Assembly: GCA_025360105.1 (NCBI GenBank)
Contig: JANYCT010000072.1
Span: forward strand, 62,001-126,000
DNA length: 64,000 bases
DNA from: Actinomycetes bacterium
GTDB lineage: Bacteria > Actinomycetota > Acidimicrobiia > Acidimicrobiales > Ilumatobacteraceae
Direction of reading: 5' to 3'
Position 1 is the first letter of the stretch. Every line of letters starts with the position of its first letter. Both the position numbers and the translations under genes were made by a program. The notes under the pieces were generated by a model. It did not search any database. It saw only the letters and a program-made list of their open reading frames with translations, and was not told where the DNA came from. Shown piece after piece: positions 35,480-44,770 of this stretch.

Positions 35480-36766
35480 CTACTGGACGAGGTAGTCGAA
35501 CTCGTGCAGGTTGCGCAGCTTTGGGTTGTTCGAGAACACCTCGTACGGCTTCGTGAACGGTAGGCGTAGCGCGCGCTGCAACACGGTGCACTGCACGTGC
35601 TGGTTGTACTCGGCAAGGGTGACCGCCCAGCCGTCCTTGCCGGCGCGGGCGGTGCGGCCGCTGCGGTGCAGATAGGCCTTGCCATCGGCGGCGGGTTCGT
35701 AGTGGATGACTGCGCCGATGTCGTCGATGTCGATACCGCGTGCCGCGACATCGGTGGCCACGAGGATGGAGATCTCACCGGTGGTGAAGCGCTTCAAGGC
35801 TTTCTCGCGCGCCGGCTGAGGGAGGTCGCCATGGATGGCCATCGCGCGCACGCCGAGTTCCTGCAGCGCGAGCGTGGCGCGGTCGCAGGTGCGCTTGGTG
35901 GCGCAGAACACGATGACTCGCTCGAACGAACTTGCGATTGCGGCGACGACTTTGTCCTTGTCCATGCGGTGCACGGCCAGAAACAGGTGATGCATCGTGC
36001 CGACCGTGTCGGTCGGTGCGTCGATGGAGACCTCGACGGGGTCCTTGAGGTAGCGGCGTACCAGGTGGCCGACATCGCCGTCGAGCGTGGCCGAGAACAA
36101 CATCGTCTGGTGCTCGCCGGTGATCTTGCGCAAGATCCATTCCACCTGAGGGGTGAAACCGTCGTCGGCCATGCGGTCGGCCTCGTCAAGCACGAGTACC
36201 TCGATCTGATCGAGATCGAGTTCGTTGTTCTTCAACAAGTCGATGAGGCGCAGCGGTGTGGCAACGACGACCTCGACACCCTCGTTGAGTACGTCGATCT
36301 GCTTATGACGCGATGACCCGCCGTACACGGCGAGCACGCCGAAGCCGCAGGCCTTGGCAACCGGCTCGAGCACCTCGGCCACCTGCAGGGCGAGCTCGCG
36401 GGTGGGCACCAAGATGAGACCCCGAGGCTTGTTCGGCTGGGCGTCGGCGGAGAGCCTGGCCAACAAAGGAATACCAAAGGCAAGCGTCTTTCCCGACCCG
36501 GTGCGGGCACGGCCACACACATCGACACCGGTGAGTGCCACCGGAATCGCCTCGGTCTGGATCGCAAAGGGCTGCGAAAACCCCGCCGCAGCGAGGCCGG
36601 CATCAATATCGGGCGGCACACCGAGCGCCGCGAAACCGGTGGGCGCATAGATGGGGGCGAGAGGGCTGTGGGAGTCGTTGTGCTCGGAGTTGTGGTCGTC
36701 TGCGGCCTTGTGAGAACGAGTCCGCCGACCGCGAGCAGCACCGAGATGGGCTGGCGAATCAGGCAT
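35480..36766 (-). CDS. DEAD-box RNA helicase
   Basis: 428 residues from the ATG at 36766. RecA-like domain 1 carries the Q motif (GFSQPFAIQTEAIPVAL), Walker A ARTGSGKT, PTRELALQ, VLVLDEADRMAD (the D-E-A-D box) and SAT. Domain 2 carries VIVFCATKRT, ATDVAARGIDI and HRSGRTARAGK. The N-terminal ~35 residues are basic and low complexity. Typical roles are ribosome assembly or cold response; the specific orthologue cannot be named from sequence alone. It is divergent from the PLP lyase gene, 76 bases away. Confidence 0.93.
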   Translation of the reverse strand: MPDSPAHLGAARGRRTRSHKAADDHNSEHNDSHSPLAPIYAPTGFAALGVPPDIDAGLAAAGFSQPFAIQTEAIPVALTGVDVCGRARTGSGKTLAFGIPLLARLSADAQPNKPRGLILVPTRELALQVAEVLEPVAKACGFGVLAVYGGSSRHKQIDVLNEGVEVVVATPLRLIDLLKNNELDLDQIEVLVLDEADRMADDGFTPQVEWILRKITGEHQTMLFSATLDGDVGHLVRRYLKDPVEVSIDAPTDTVGTMHHLFLAVHRMDKDKVVAAIASSFERVIVFCATKRTCDRATLALQELGVRAMAIHGDLPQPAREKALKRFTTGEISILVATDVAARGIDIDDIGAVIHYEPAADGKAYLHRSGRTARAGKDGWAVTLAEYNQHVQCTVLQRALRLPFTKPYEVFSNNPKLRNLHEFDYLVQ

Positions 36767-36842
36767 GTTGCCTTCAGGGTATCGACCCGGACCGCGGGAA
36801 TAGCGCTTTCTCAGGGCTGCTCCGGGCACCTATTCTGAGGGA

Positions 36843-38027
36843 GTGAACACCGACAGCCCTGCTGAGGGCGAGCAACGACCGGCCACCACCGCGATCACCG
36901 CGGGGCGTTCGGCGAACGGTACGTCGCTCGCGTCGCCGCTGTGGGCATCGAGCACGTGGGTGTCGCAGAGCTTGGTCGACGCACGAAAGCGGGCCACGGG
37001 CCGTCGCTCGGCTGAGTTCTACAGTCGCTATGCCAACCCTACGGTGCGCGCTTTCGAAGAAGCCATCGCCGCGCTCGAAGGCGCCGACGACGCGCTCGCG
37101 TATGCAAGCGGCATGGGCGCGCTGACCACCACGATCCTCGCATTGTGCGGATCGGGTAGCCACATCGTCGCGCAGCACCAGCTCTACGCCGGAACGCTCG
37201 CCTTCCTGCAAGGCCCGTGCCGACGTTTCGGTATCGACGTCACCTTTGTCGACGGCCGTGAGCCCGGCGCCTTCGCCGCTGCGGTGCAGCCCGGGCGCAC
37301 GATGTTGATCCTGGCCGAGACACCCTCGAACCCGCTGCTCGAACTCGTCGACCTCGACGAACTCGGCGCAATCCGCGGGCCGTTCAAGGTGGTCGACTCC
37401 ACCTTCGCCACGCCGCTCGGCCAACAGCCGCTGCGCCACGGCATCGATCTGGTGATGCATTCGGCCACCAAGGGCATCGATGGCCACAACGACGCCACGC
37501 TCGGTGTGATTGCCGGCGAGCGCGATCTGCTCGACGAGATTTGGAGCTACGGCGTCTTGCATGGCGCGACGGCCTCACCGGCCGATGCGCTCAACGCACT
37601 GCGCGGCATCCGCACGCTTGCCGTGCGCGTCTCCCATCAATCAGCCTCCGCGCTGCAACTCGCCAAGGAACTGTCGGCCAGCCCGCATGTCGCGGCGGTG
37701 CACTACCCGGGCCTGCCCACGCATCCGCAATACGACCTCGCCCAACGACAGATGCGCCACAACGGCACGGTGCTCGCGTTCGAGGCATCGGGCGGCCAGG
37801 CACATGCGGCCACGGTGCTCGACCAACTCCGCCTGGCCCGTGTGGCCACATCGTTGGGTGGTCCCGAGACGCTCGTGTGTCATCCGGCAACCACCACCCA
37901 CGCCAGCCTGACACCCGAGGAGCACATCGAGGCCGGCATCGTGCCCGGCCTCTTACGCGTCTCCATTGGTCTCGAGGACCCCATCGATCTCATCGCCGAT
38001 TTCACCCGCGCTCTCTCGCCGCAATGA
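36843..38027 (+). CDS. Cys/Met-metabolism PLP enzyme (cystathionine gamma-lyase/synthase-like)
   Basis: 394 residues from a GTG. Fold-type I PLP enzyme: RYANPTVRAFEEAIAALEG, DDALAYASGMGALTTTILAL, AETPSNPLLELVDL, PLP lysine in HSATKGIDGHNDATLG, and C-terminal RVATSLGGPETLVCHPA plus PGLLRVSIGLED. These signatures are shared by cystathionine gamma-synthase, gamma- and beta-lyases and methionine gamma-lyase, so the exact reaction is open. The frame of the next gene begins 28 bases after the stop. Confidence 0.85.
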   Translation: MNTDSPAEGEQRPATTAITAGRSANGTSLASPLWASSTWVSQSLVDARKRATGRRSAEFYSRYANPTVRAFEEAIAALEGADDALAYASGMGALTTTILALCGSGSHIVAQHQLYAGTLAFLQGPCRRFGIDVTFVDGREPGAFAAAVQPGRTMLILAETPSNPLLELVDLDELGAIRGPFKVVDSTFATPLGQQPLRHGIDLVMHSATKGIDGHNDATLGVIAGERDLLDEIWSYGVLHGATASPADALNALRGIRTLAVRVSHQSASALQLAKELSASPHVAAVHYPGLPTHPQYDLAQRQMRHNGTVLAFEASGGQAHAATVLDQLRLARVATSLGGPETLVCHPATTTHASLTPEEHIEAGIVPGLLRVSIGLEDPIDLIADFTRALSPQ

Positions 38028-38055
38028 GCGTGAGGCACGCGCCGATCGGGTTGTC

Positions 38056-38796
38056 GTGACATACCTGGGGGTCGTGTGCGTCCACGGACTCGGTGGCACG
38101 CCGCACAGCGTGATGCCACTCACCACCGCCTTACATGCTGCTGGCTACGCCACGGTGGCACCGCACCTGCCCGGTCATGGCACACAACCCGGCGACCTCG
38201 CGGAGTGCACATGGGACGACTGGATGCGTGCCGTCGTCGTCACGGTCGATGAGTTGGCGCGTCGATGCAGCGACGGCGTCGTCGTCGTCGGCCAGTCGAT
38301 GGGCGCAACGCTCGGACTACTGGCCTCGCTGGAATGCAGCAACATCCGCGGCGTCGCGGCCATCAATCCACTCGTGCTCCCTCCCGATCCCGACGCCACC
38401 GAGCACATCGAGTACCTCCTCGGTCGAGGTCTATCAATGCAACCCGCCGGCAAGCCCGATCTACGCGATCCGGCAGCACACGACACCGCCTATGCGGAGA
38501 TGCCGTTGCGCTCACTCCTGGAACTCGGCCGCGGCGCCGCGTCCGCCAACGCGGCCCTCACTGCGATCGATGTTCCCGTGCTGGCGGTATCGAGCGATCA
38601 CGACAGCGTGGTCGATCCCGCAAACGCCGACACGCTTGCAGCAACGATGACATCGGCCGGGCACGGACCCGTGACTCGCCTTCGTTTGCCCAACAGCGGC
38701 CATGTCGCTGCACTCGACCTGGATCGCGAGCTGCTCTGTCGCAAACTGCTGACTTGGTTAGCCAATCTGACCGACGCGTCAGCCCCCGCTGGCTGA
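38056..38796 (+). CDS. Carboxylesterase / monoacylglycerol-lipase-like hydrolase
   Basis: 246 residues from a GTG at 38056; the frame runs further into the upstream gene but the hydrolase core begins at once (VVCVHGLGGTP). It has GYATVAPHLPGHG, the nucleophile elbow VVVGQSMGATLG, acid residue region VSSDHDSVVDP, and the final His in LPNSGHVAALD. Size and motifs fit Est30-type short-chain esterases or monoglyceride lipases. The substrate is unknown. Confidence 0.82.
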   Translation: MTYLGVVCVHGLGGTPHSVMPLTTALHAAGYATVAPHLPGHGTQPGDLAECTWDDWMRAVVVTVDELARRCSDGVVVVGQSMGATLGLLASLECSNIRGVAAINPLVLPPDPDATEHIEYLLGRGLSMQPAGKPDLRDPAAHDTAYAEMPLRSLLELGRGAASANAALTAIDVPVLAVSSDHDSVVDPANADTLAATMTSAGHGPVTRLRLPNSGHVAALDLDRELLCRKLLTWLANLTDASAPAG

Positions 38797-38919
38797 TGAA
38801 TCAGTGAGTAGCGGCGCTGCTCGCGGGTCGTTATCGTCGGCCTTCCTGTGCCCGGAACCGTCCGGCCGCAACTCATTTCAGCGTCGAAATGCTGGCCGAG
38901 AAACTCAGGAGGCGCTCAC

Positions 38920-39054
38920 ATGAATTCATTCGATGGAACCGCAAATGCTGGCCGCAAGGGCATTGCCTACGATTGGCAGGGCCTGCTTGCCGCCGATGGC
39001 GTCGCCGCCCTCGAAGCCCAACTCGCCGAACTGGTGCTGGAGTCCGCTGAATGA
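38920..39054 (+). CDS. 44-residue ORF coupled to homospermidine synthase
   Basis: A short ORF with a strong AGGAGG site 7 bases before its ATG, better than the start of the large gene behind it. It encodes a helical acidic peptide (start MNSFDGTANAGRKG, end VAALEAQLAELVLESAE). Its TGA overlaps the hss ATG (ATGA), so the synthase is probably translated by termination-reinitiation. It may be a real small protein, or an upstream ORF that sets synthase expression, as is common for polyamine genes. No family is recognised. Confidence 0.6.
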   Translation: MNSFDGTANAGRKGIAYDWQGLLAADGVAALEAQLAELVLESAE

Positions 39055-40511
39055 CAGCCCGCCCCCAGCGGGTGCTGGTGCTCGGTTGTGGTTCGGTCGC
39101 CCAGTGCACCGTTCCGCTGCTGGTGCGTGATCTCGGGTTTCCACCAGATCGGATCACGATCGTCGATGTCCTCGACAATCGCGCACGAGTCGCCGCCGTA
39201 CTCGCAATGGGGGTTCGCTACGAACAAGACCGGGTGACGCCCGACAACCTCGATGCATTCCTGAGCGAGCGTGTCGGCAGCGGCGATCTACTGCTCGACC
39301 TTGCCTGGAACATCGACAACCCCGCCATCTTGCACTGGTGCCGCGATCACAACGTTCGCTACCTGAACACCTCGGTGGAGGTGTGGGATCCGTATCACGA
39401 TCTGCAGACCACTCACCCGATCGAGCGCACGTTGTATGCGCGGCACATGCAACTGCGCCGGATGAAGGCACGCTGGGGCGACAACAACGGTGCGACCGCA
39501 GTGGTGGAGCACGGCGCAAACCCCGGGCTGGTGAGCCACTTTGTGAAGCAGGCACTCGGCGAGATCAGCACACGCCTGTTGTCCGATGGCATCGCCGGCG
39601 AGCGCACGCCGGCATTGGAAGCAGCACTGGCTGACGGGCACTACAACCTTCTCGCCCACCTCACCGGCACCAGGGTGGTGCATATCAGCGAACGCGACAC
39701 GCAGATCACCAACGTGCCCAAGCAGGTCGACGAGTTTGTCAACACATGGTCGGTCGACGGCTTCTATGAAGAAGGTGTTGCTCCCGCCGAGATGGGTTGG
39801 GGCACGCACGAACTGCGGCTGCCACGCAATGCCTACACGCATATCGGCGAAGGCCCGCGCAATCAGATCTGCATGGCACAGCCTGGCATGGACACCTGGG
39901 TGCGTTCGTGGGTTCCGTCCGGCCCGATCCATGGCATGGTCATTCGCCATGGTGAGGCGCTCACGATGAGCGATCACCTCACCGTGTGGGACGACTATGG
40001 CAACCCGCTCTACCGCCCAACAGTGCACTACGCCTATTGCCCATCGGAATCCGCAATCGCCAGCGTGCACGAACTGCGTCAGAACGACTGGACAATGCAG
40101 CGCCGTCAACGAATCCTCAACGACGAGATCACCAGCGGTCGTGACGAACTCGGAGTGCTGCTACTCGGCCACGACTACACCGGTTGGTGGACCGGCTCAC
40201 TGCTGTCCATCGACGAAGCCCGTGCGATCCTGCCCGGCCAGAGCGCCACCACCTTGCAAGTGGGCGGCAGCGTCATCGCTGCGGTGAGTTGGATGATCGA
40301 GAACCCGCTCGCCGGTCTGCGCGTGCCCGATGAGTTGCCGTCGCAGGATGTGCTCGCCGTCGCCCGCAAGTATCTGGGCACGCTGCATTCCGGGCCCACC
40401 GACTGGACGCCGTTGCGCGATCGCAACGACTTGTTCCCCGTGTTCGGTGACGAGAGCGACGGGTTGAACTTGGCCGACCCCTGGCAGTTCGACAACTTCC
40501 TGATCCGCTGA
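39051..40511 (+). CDS. hss: Homospermidine synthase
   Basis: 486 residues, in line with bacterial Hss. It makes sym-homospermidine from putrescine (and spermidine) through NAD-bound oxidation and reduction. The N-terminal Rossmann segment has VLVLGCGSVAQCTVPLLVRD near residue 8 and ITIVDVLDNR. Conserved Hss features follow: LDLAWNIDNPAILHWC, YLNTSVEVWDPY, VVEHGANPGLVSHF, GMVIRHGEALTMSD and LLGHDYTGWWTGSLLS. It belongs to the saccharopine dehydrogenase superfamily; a saccharopine enzyme is less likely given these motifs. A small ORF is coupled upstream. Confidence 0.88.
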   Translation: MTARPQRVLVLGCGSVAQCTVPLLVRDLGFPPDRITIVDVLDNRARVAAVLAMGVRYEQDRVTPDNLDAFLSERVGSGDLLLDLAWNIDNPAILHWCRDHNVRYLNTSVEVWDPYHDLQTTHPIERTLYARHMQLRRMKARWGDNNGATAVVEHGANPGLVSHFVKQALGEISTRLLSDGIAGERTPALEAALADGHYNLLAHLTGTRVVHISERDTQITNVPKQVDEFVNTWSVDGFYEEGVAPAEMGWGTHELRLPRNAYTHIGEGPRNQICMAQPGMDTWVRSWVPSGPIHGMVIRHGEALTMSDHLTVWDDYGNPLYRPTVHYAYCPSESAIASVHELRQNDWTMQRRQRILNDEITSGRDELGVLLLGHDYTGWWTGSLLSIDEARAILPGQSATTLQVGGSVIAAVSWMIENPLAGLRVPDELPSQDVLAVARKYLGTLHSGPTDWTPLRDRNDLFPVFGDESDGLNLADPWQFDNFLIR

Positions 40512-40561
40512 GGCGCGGCGCACGATTCGCCGCCAAACGACAACGACGTGCGGCAGCGCCT

Positions 40562-41584
40562 TCACGTGTCGGGAAAACCCTTCACGGCATCGACGGTGGC
40601 CGCTACGAGCTCGGTTGTTGCCACGTACGGCATGTAGAACGCAACGCGGTCGGACACGCCATCGAAGCGGCGCACGAGCTGTGCAGCGACTTCCGATGGG
40701 GTGCCACACACCGCGATGGTCTGCAGGATGTCGTCGTCGATGAGACCGATCATGTCGACCCATCGACCCTGCTTGGACAGCGCGTTGAGTTCGAGGTGCA
40801 GGTCACCCCAACCGTGTGCGTCGAGCACGGGCCGATAGCTCGGGGTGCTGCCATAGAACGACAGCAAGCCTTTGGCGCCACCGACTGCAGCCGCGTACTC
40901 GGCCTCGTCGCGACCCACGCACACAATGGCCTGCGAGATGATCGTGAGTTCGTCTCGTGACCGGCCGCCCGCGGCGAGGCCTGCGGCCACATTCGCCACG
41001 GTGTGCTCGGTGAAGAACCGTTCCGTGCTGAACGGCATGACCAAGAGACCATCGGCCACCTCGGCCGCCATGCGCGTCATCATCGGACCAAGCGCGCCGA
41101 GCAACACCGGCGGGGCGCCGTGGGGATTCGGACCGGGGTTGAACATCGGCGTCATCAGCGTGTGTCGGTAGAAGTCACCTTCGAACCGCAGCCGCTCGCC
41201 GGTTGTCCATGCCGCGAAAATGGCGCGCACCGCTTGCACGAGTTCGCGCATGCGCGCCACAGGCGGGTAGAAGGGCACCCCGAAGCGCTTCTCGATCTGC
41301 GGCTTGATCTGCGACCCCAGACCGAGCATGAACCGGCCACCGCTCAGCAACTGCAGGTCGTTGGCGAGATAGGCCATCTGCATCGGGTTGCGTGGCAGCG
41401 CGATGGCAACGTTGGTGTACAGGTCGACGCGGCTGTTCGGCGCAGCCAACGTGAGCGGCACGAAGCCATCGTGCGGACCCTCGAAGCTAAAGACACCATC
41501 GACACCGGCGTCGGCCAACTCAGCGGCTTCGGTCGCGGCGCCTGCGAACGAACGGAGTTGGGTGTCGATCTTGAATTGCGCCAT
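40562..41584 (-). CDS. F420-dependent LLM-class oxidoreductase
   Basis: 340 residues, luciferase-like monooxygenase fold. Motifs: FAGAATEAAELADAGVDGVF, ALPRNPMQMAYLANDLQLLS, GGRFMLGLGSQIKPQIEKRF, and PVLLGALGPMMTRMAAEVAD. This matches the actinobacterial F420 LLM group (TIGR03617-like) rather than FMN luciferases, so coenzyme F420 is the expected cofactor. The substrate is unknown. It is divergent from the efflux operon, 86 bases apart. Confidence 0.88.
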   Translation of the reverse strand: MAQFKIDTQLRSFAGAATEAAELADAGVDGVFSFEGPHDGFVPLTLAAPNSRVDLYTNVAIALPRNPMQMAYLANDLQLLSGGRFMLGLGSQIKPQIEKRFGVPFYPPVARMRELVQAVRAIFAAWTTGERLRFEGDFYRHTLMTPMFNPGPNPHGAPPVLLGALGPMMTRMAAEVADGLLVMPFSTERFFTEHTVANVAAGLAAGGRSRDELTIISQAIVCVGRDEAEYAAAVGGAKGLLSFYGSTPSYRPVLDAHGWGDLHLELNALSKQGRWVDMIGLIDDDILQTIAVCGTPSEVAAQLVRRFDGVSDRVAFYMPYVATTELVAATVDAVKGFPDT

Positions 41585-41670
41585 TCCGAGACCGTACTCT
41601 GCGCCCGATTCTTACCCTTCTCTTAACGGCTTCACAGCCATCTCCAAGGTTGCAATCGCACACTTCAGCC

Positions 41671-42459
41671 ATGTCATTGCGCAACACTCTCTCCCGTCGC
41701 CTCTCGATTACTGCGATCGGTGTCGCCGCATCGATCGCACTTGCTGCCTGTGGTGGCAGTAGCTCGGCCAGCAGCAAGGTGGCCACGCTCAGCAACAGCA
41801 ACTCGAGCGGGGCGACGTCCACCACAGTCAAGGTCAATACCCAAGAAGCGTTGCTCGCTTACGCGAGCTGCATGCGCGACAACGGCGTCAACATGGCCGA
41901 TCCCACCTTCGACGCCAATGGCAACCCCACTGGCGGCGGATTCGGAGGCGGCGGTGGAGCGAACTCCGGCATCGACCGGCAATCGACCACGTTCAAGACG
42001 GCGCAGAAGGCATGTGCCAGTCATCTCCAAGGCGTCACCTTCGGTGGCCGACGGGGTGGACAATTCGACCGCACCGCGATCCAAGACGGCTTGAACAAAT
42101 ACACCGCCTGTCTGCGCGACAAGGGCCTCACCGTCGACGACATCACCCTCGGCCAGCGACCGGCCGGAGCCGGCGGCGGCGGCAATGATGGCCCGCCCAC
42201 CAGCGGACAGGTCGGCGGCGGCCAAGCTGGCGGCGCAACCGATGGCAGCGTGCCCGCTGGCGGCTTCGGTGGTCCTCGCGGTGCAGGTCAGGGTGGTGGC
42301 GCAAATGGCCCCGGCGGCGCTGGCTTTGATCCGACCACACGCATGATCGAACGACTGAAGCTCGACAAGACCGACCCGAAGGTGATCAGCGCGCTCGCCG
42401 CCTGCAAGTCGATCCTGTCCAGCGCCTTCACGCCGACCATCACCACGCAGGCCGGCTGA
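41671..42459 (+). CDS. Secreted lipoprotein leading an ABC efflux operon
   Basis: 262 residues from the ATG at 41671. The signal peptide ends in a lipobox (SIALAACGG; Cys about 27). Two cysteine-bearing motifs follow: LLAYASCMRDNGVNMADP with KACASHLQGVTF, and YTACLRDKGLTVDD; such CMRDNG proteins are common in actinobacterial export operons. The middle is rich in Gly and Gln. The last codon region overlaps the next gene by one base (TGATG). A role as an extracytoplasmic accessory of the transporter is inferred. Confidence 0.75.
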   Translation: MSLRNTLSRRLSITAIGVAASIALAACGGSSSASSKVATLSNSNSSGATSTTVKVNTQEALLAYASCMRDNGVNMADPTFDANGNPTGGGFGGGGGANSGIDRQSTTFKTAQKACASHLQGVTFGGRRGGQFDRTAIQDGLNKYTACLRDKGLTVDDITLGQRPAGAGGGGNDGPPTSGQVGGGQAGGATDGSVPAGGFGGPRGAGQGGGANGPGGAGFDPTTRMIERLKLDKTDPKVISALAACKSILSSAFTPTITTQAG

Positions 42460-44021
42460 TGGGCCGGGGCCCCCGAGTCGCCCTCGTCTGCGTCGCCGTG
42501 TTGGCCGTGGCCGGGGGTGTGACCGTCGCGCTCACGCATCGTTCGTCGACCACTGCGTCGAGTGGAAACAAAAGCGTGAAGCTGTCAACCGTCGCAGTGG
42601 TGCAGAAGGATCTCGTCACGTACACCCAGACCACGGCAACGCTGGGTTTCACCACATCGACCACTATCTCATCGCCGGTCACGGGCACCGTCACGAGTAT
42701 TTCCAAGAGCGGCGACACCGTCGACGCCGGCAGCATCGTGGCCACTATCGACGGCAAACCTGTCGTTGCCTTCATCGGTGACGTGCCCGGATACCGCGAC
42801 CTTTCCACTTCGTCCACCGCGGGCAACGACGTCCGCCAACTCGAGACGAATCTGGTGGCCCTCGGCTTCGATCCCAACGGAAAGATCCACATCGACGACG
42901 TCTACGACGCATCGACCGCAGCGGCCGTCACGCTGTGGGAGGACTCGCTCGGTCTCACCGGCGACGGCAAGGTGCCTCAGAGCCAGATCGTGTACATACC
43001 GGGCCAGGTGCTGGTCGACACCGTGTCGGCAACGGTTGGTGGCGCCGCTCAACTGGGTTCCGCGTTGCTCACCGGCAGGTTGGCCGAACGCAAGTTTCTG
43101 GTGGCGGCAACGGTGGTGCTAGCGGGCGCGACCCGTGGTGGTGTCGTCGATCGGTTTCTCGCCGCCACGACGCCGGTGACCACCGGCAAGGTGTTGTTCT
43201 GGCAAGCCGGCTATCCAGTGGTGGCCATCGAGGGCGACGCCAACGCCAACCCGGCGTTGCAACGTGACCTGAAGGTGGGTTCCGTCGGTGCCGATGTGAA
43301 GACCCTCGAACAGATGCTTCGGGCGGGTGGCTTCGACCCGACGAACGCGATGACCATCGACGATCACTTCGATGCGGCAACCAGCGCGGCCGTCACCGCA
43401 TGGTGGCAATCGCTCGGCGTCACCGTGGACACGACCAAGGCGATTGTGGTTCCGTCCGGTAGCTACGTCGTGGTGCCATCCGGGCTCTTCGCCGGTGCGC
43501 CAGTCGTGGCCGATGGCGCGACCATCGGCGGCGACGCGGTCGTGCTGTCACTCACCACCGCCGCACGCGAGGTCACCACAACTGCCCCCATTGGCGACGC
43601 AACGTTCGCGCTCGGCGCAACCATCGACGTGGAGTTCCCCGACTCCACCATCGAGCCTGGCACCGTCGTCGCCGTCGGCAATGTCGCCACCAACACCTCG
43701 AACACCCCCGGTGCCACGCCGAGTGTGCCCATCACGATTCACGTCGACAAGATCCCCGATGCTGTGAACTCATTTGTGCAGATTCCGGTGACGCTGCGCG
43801 TGGTTGCGTCGTCGGCACCCAAGGCCTTTGTCGTTCCGGTGAGCGCACTCGTGGCACTTGCCGAGGGTGGTTACGCGATCGAGATCGTCACCGGCAAAGC
43901 CACCGACGGCACCGATGCCACCAAACTCATCCCCGTCACACCAGGACTGTTTGCCGATGGATTCGTCGCTGTCACCGGCGATCAGGTGCAGGCTGGGCAG
44001 AACGTGGTCGTTCCATCGTGA
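42459..44021 (+). CDS. Efflux periplasmic-adaptor-like protein with two peptidoglycan-binding repeats
   Basis: 520 residues with an N-terminal membrane anchor (VALVCVAVLAVAGGVTVAL). The adaptor lipoyl-like part (SSPVTGTVTSISKSGDTVDAG) is followed by two PG_binding_1-type repeats, one near 120-160 (DVRQLETNLVALGFDPNGK) and one near 275-320 (DVKTLEQMLRAGGFDPTNA), and a C-terminal beta-barrel region (VPVSALVALAEGGYAIEIV). It likely links the MacB-type transporter to the cell wall. The stop overlaps the ATPase GTG (GTGA). Confidence 0.82.
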   Translation: MGRGPRVALVCVAVLAVAGGVTVALTHRSSTTASSGNKSVKLSTVAVVQKDLVTYTQTTATLGFTTSTTISSPVTGTVTSISKSGDTVDAGSIVATIDGKPVVAFIGDVPGYRDLSTSSTAGNDVRQLETNLVALGFDPNGKIHIDDVYDASTAAAVTLWEDSLGLTGDGKVPQSQIVYIPGQVLVDTVSATVGGAAQLGSALLTGRLAERKFLVAATVVLAGATRGGVVDRFLAATTPVTTGKVLFWQAGYPVVAIEGDANANPALQRDLKVGSVGADVKTLEQMLRAGGFDPTNAMTIDDHFDAATSAAVTAWWQSLGVTVDTTKAIVVPSGSYVVVPSGLFAGAPVVADGATIGGDAVVLSLTTAAREVTTTAPIGDATFALGATIDVEFPDSTIEPGTVVAVGNVATNTSNTPGATPSVPITIHVDKIPDAVNSFVQIPVTLRVVASSAPKAFVVPVSALVALAEGGYAIEIVTGKATDGTDATKLIPVTPGLFADGFVAVTGDQVQAGQNVVVPS

Positions 44022-44770
44022 GCGAGTCCGGCGAATCATGGCGCGAAGCTCCAGCGGCGGAGCAGCCAGCGCTCGAGTTGGTCGATGTCGTCAAGGAATA
44101 TCCGGGCGAGCCACCGATCCGCGCGCTCGACGGTGTGTCGTTGCAGATCGAAGCCGGCGAACTCGCCGCCATCGTCGGACCCTCGGGTTCGGGGAAGTCG
44201 ACGCTGCTGCACATCATCGGCACACTCGACCGACCAACAAGCGGCGTTCTGCGGCTGGCGGGTGTGGAGGCGTCGGCGATGAGCGACAAGCAGCTCTCAG
44301 CCGTTCGTTCGCAATTGATCGGTTTCGTGTTCCAACAATTCTTCCTGCTGGAAGGTATGACGGCGCTCGAAAACGTAGCCAACGGCCTGCTCTACAAAGG
44401 CATCGTGCCGAGCGAACGCCGGCGAGCCGCAGCCGAAGCACTCGAACGCGTGGGGCTCGGCAATCGCCTGGAGCACACTCCCAACAAGCTGTCAGGTGGT
44501 GAGCGGCAACGCGTTGCAATCGCCCGCGCCATCGTGAACCGGCCATCAATCGTGTTGGCCGACGAGCCCACCGGCAACCTCGACTCGAAGTCGGGCGCCT
44601 CAGTGATGGAACTCATCCGCGAACTGCACCTCGAAGGCAGAACCATCTTGATCATCACCCACGATCGCGAACTCGCCGCGTCGCTGCCGCGACGAATCTC
44701 GATGCGTGACGGGGCGGTCGAGTCCGACGAGACCGACAGCCATCCGACATCTCAGTTGGCGGCGCGATGA
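44018..44770 (+). CDS. ABC transporter ATPase (MacB/LolD type)
   Basis: 250 residues from a GTG. All ATPase motifs are present: Walker A GPSGSGKS near 50, Q-loop VFQQFFLLEGMTALENV, signature LSGGERQRVAIARA, Walker B IVLADEPTGNLDS, and the H-loop ITHDREL. The LDS extension and the FQQF.L pattern place it in the LolD/MacB group that pairs with FtsX-like permeases. It overlaps its neighbours on both sides by 4 bases, so the whole set is one operon. Confidence 0.93.
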   Translation: MSESGESWREAPAAEQPALELVDVVKEYPGEPPIRALDGVSLQIEAGELAAIVGPSGSGKSTLLHIIGTLDRPTSGVLRLAGVEASAMSDKQLSAVRSQLIGFVFQQFFLLEGMTALENVANGLLYKGIVPSERRRAAAEALERVGLGNRLEHTPNKLSGGERQRVAIARAIVNRPSIVLADEPTGNLDSKSGASVMELIRELHLEGRTILIITHDRELAASLPRRISMRDGAVESDETDSHPTSQLAAR

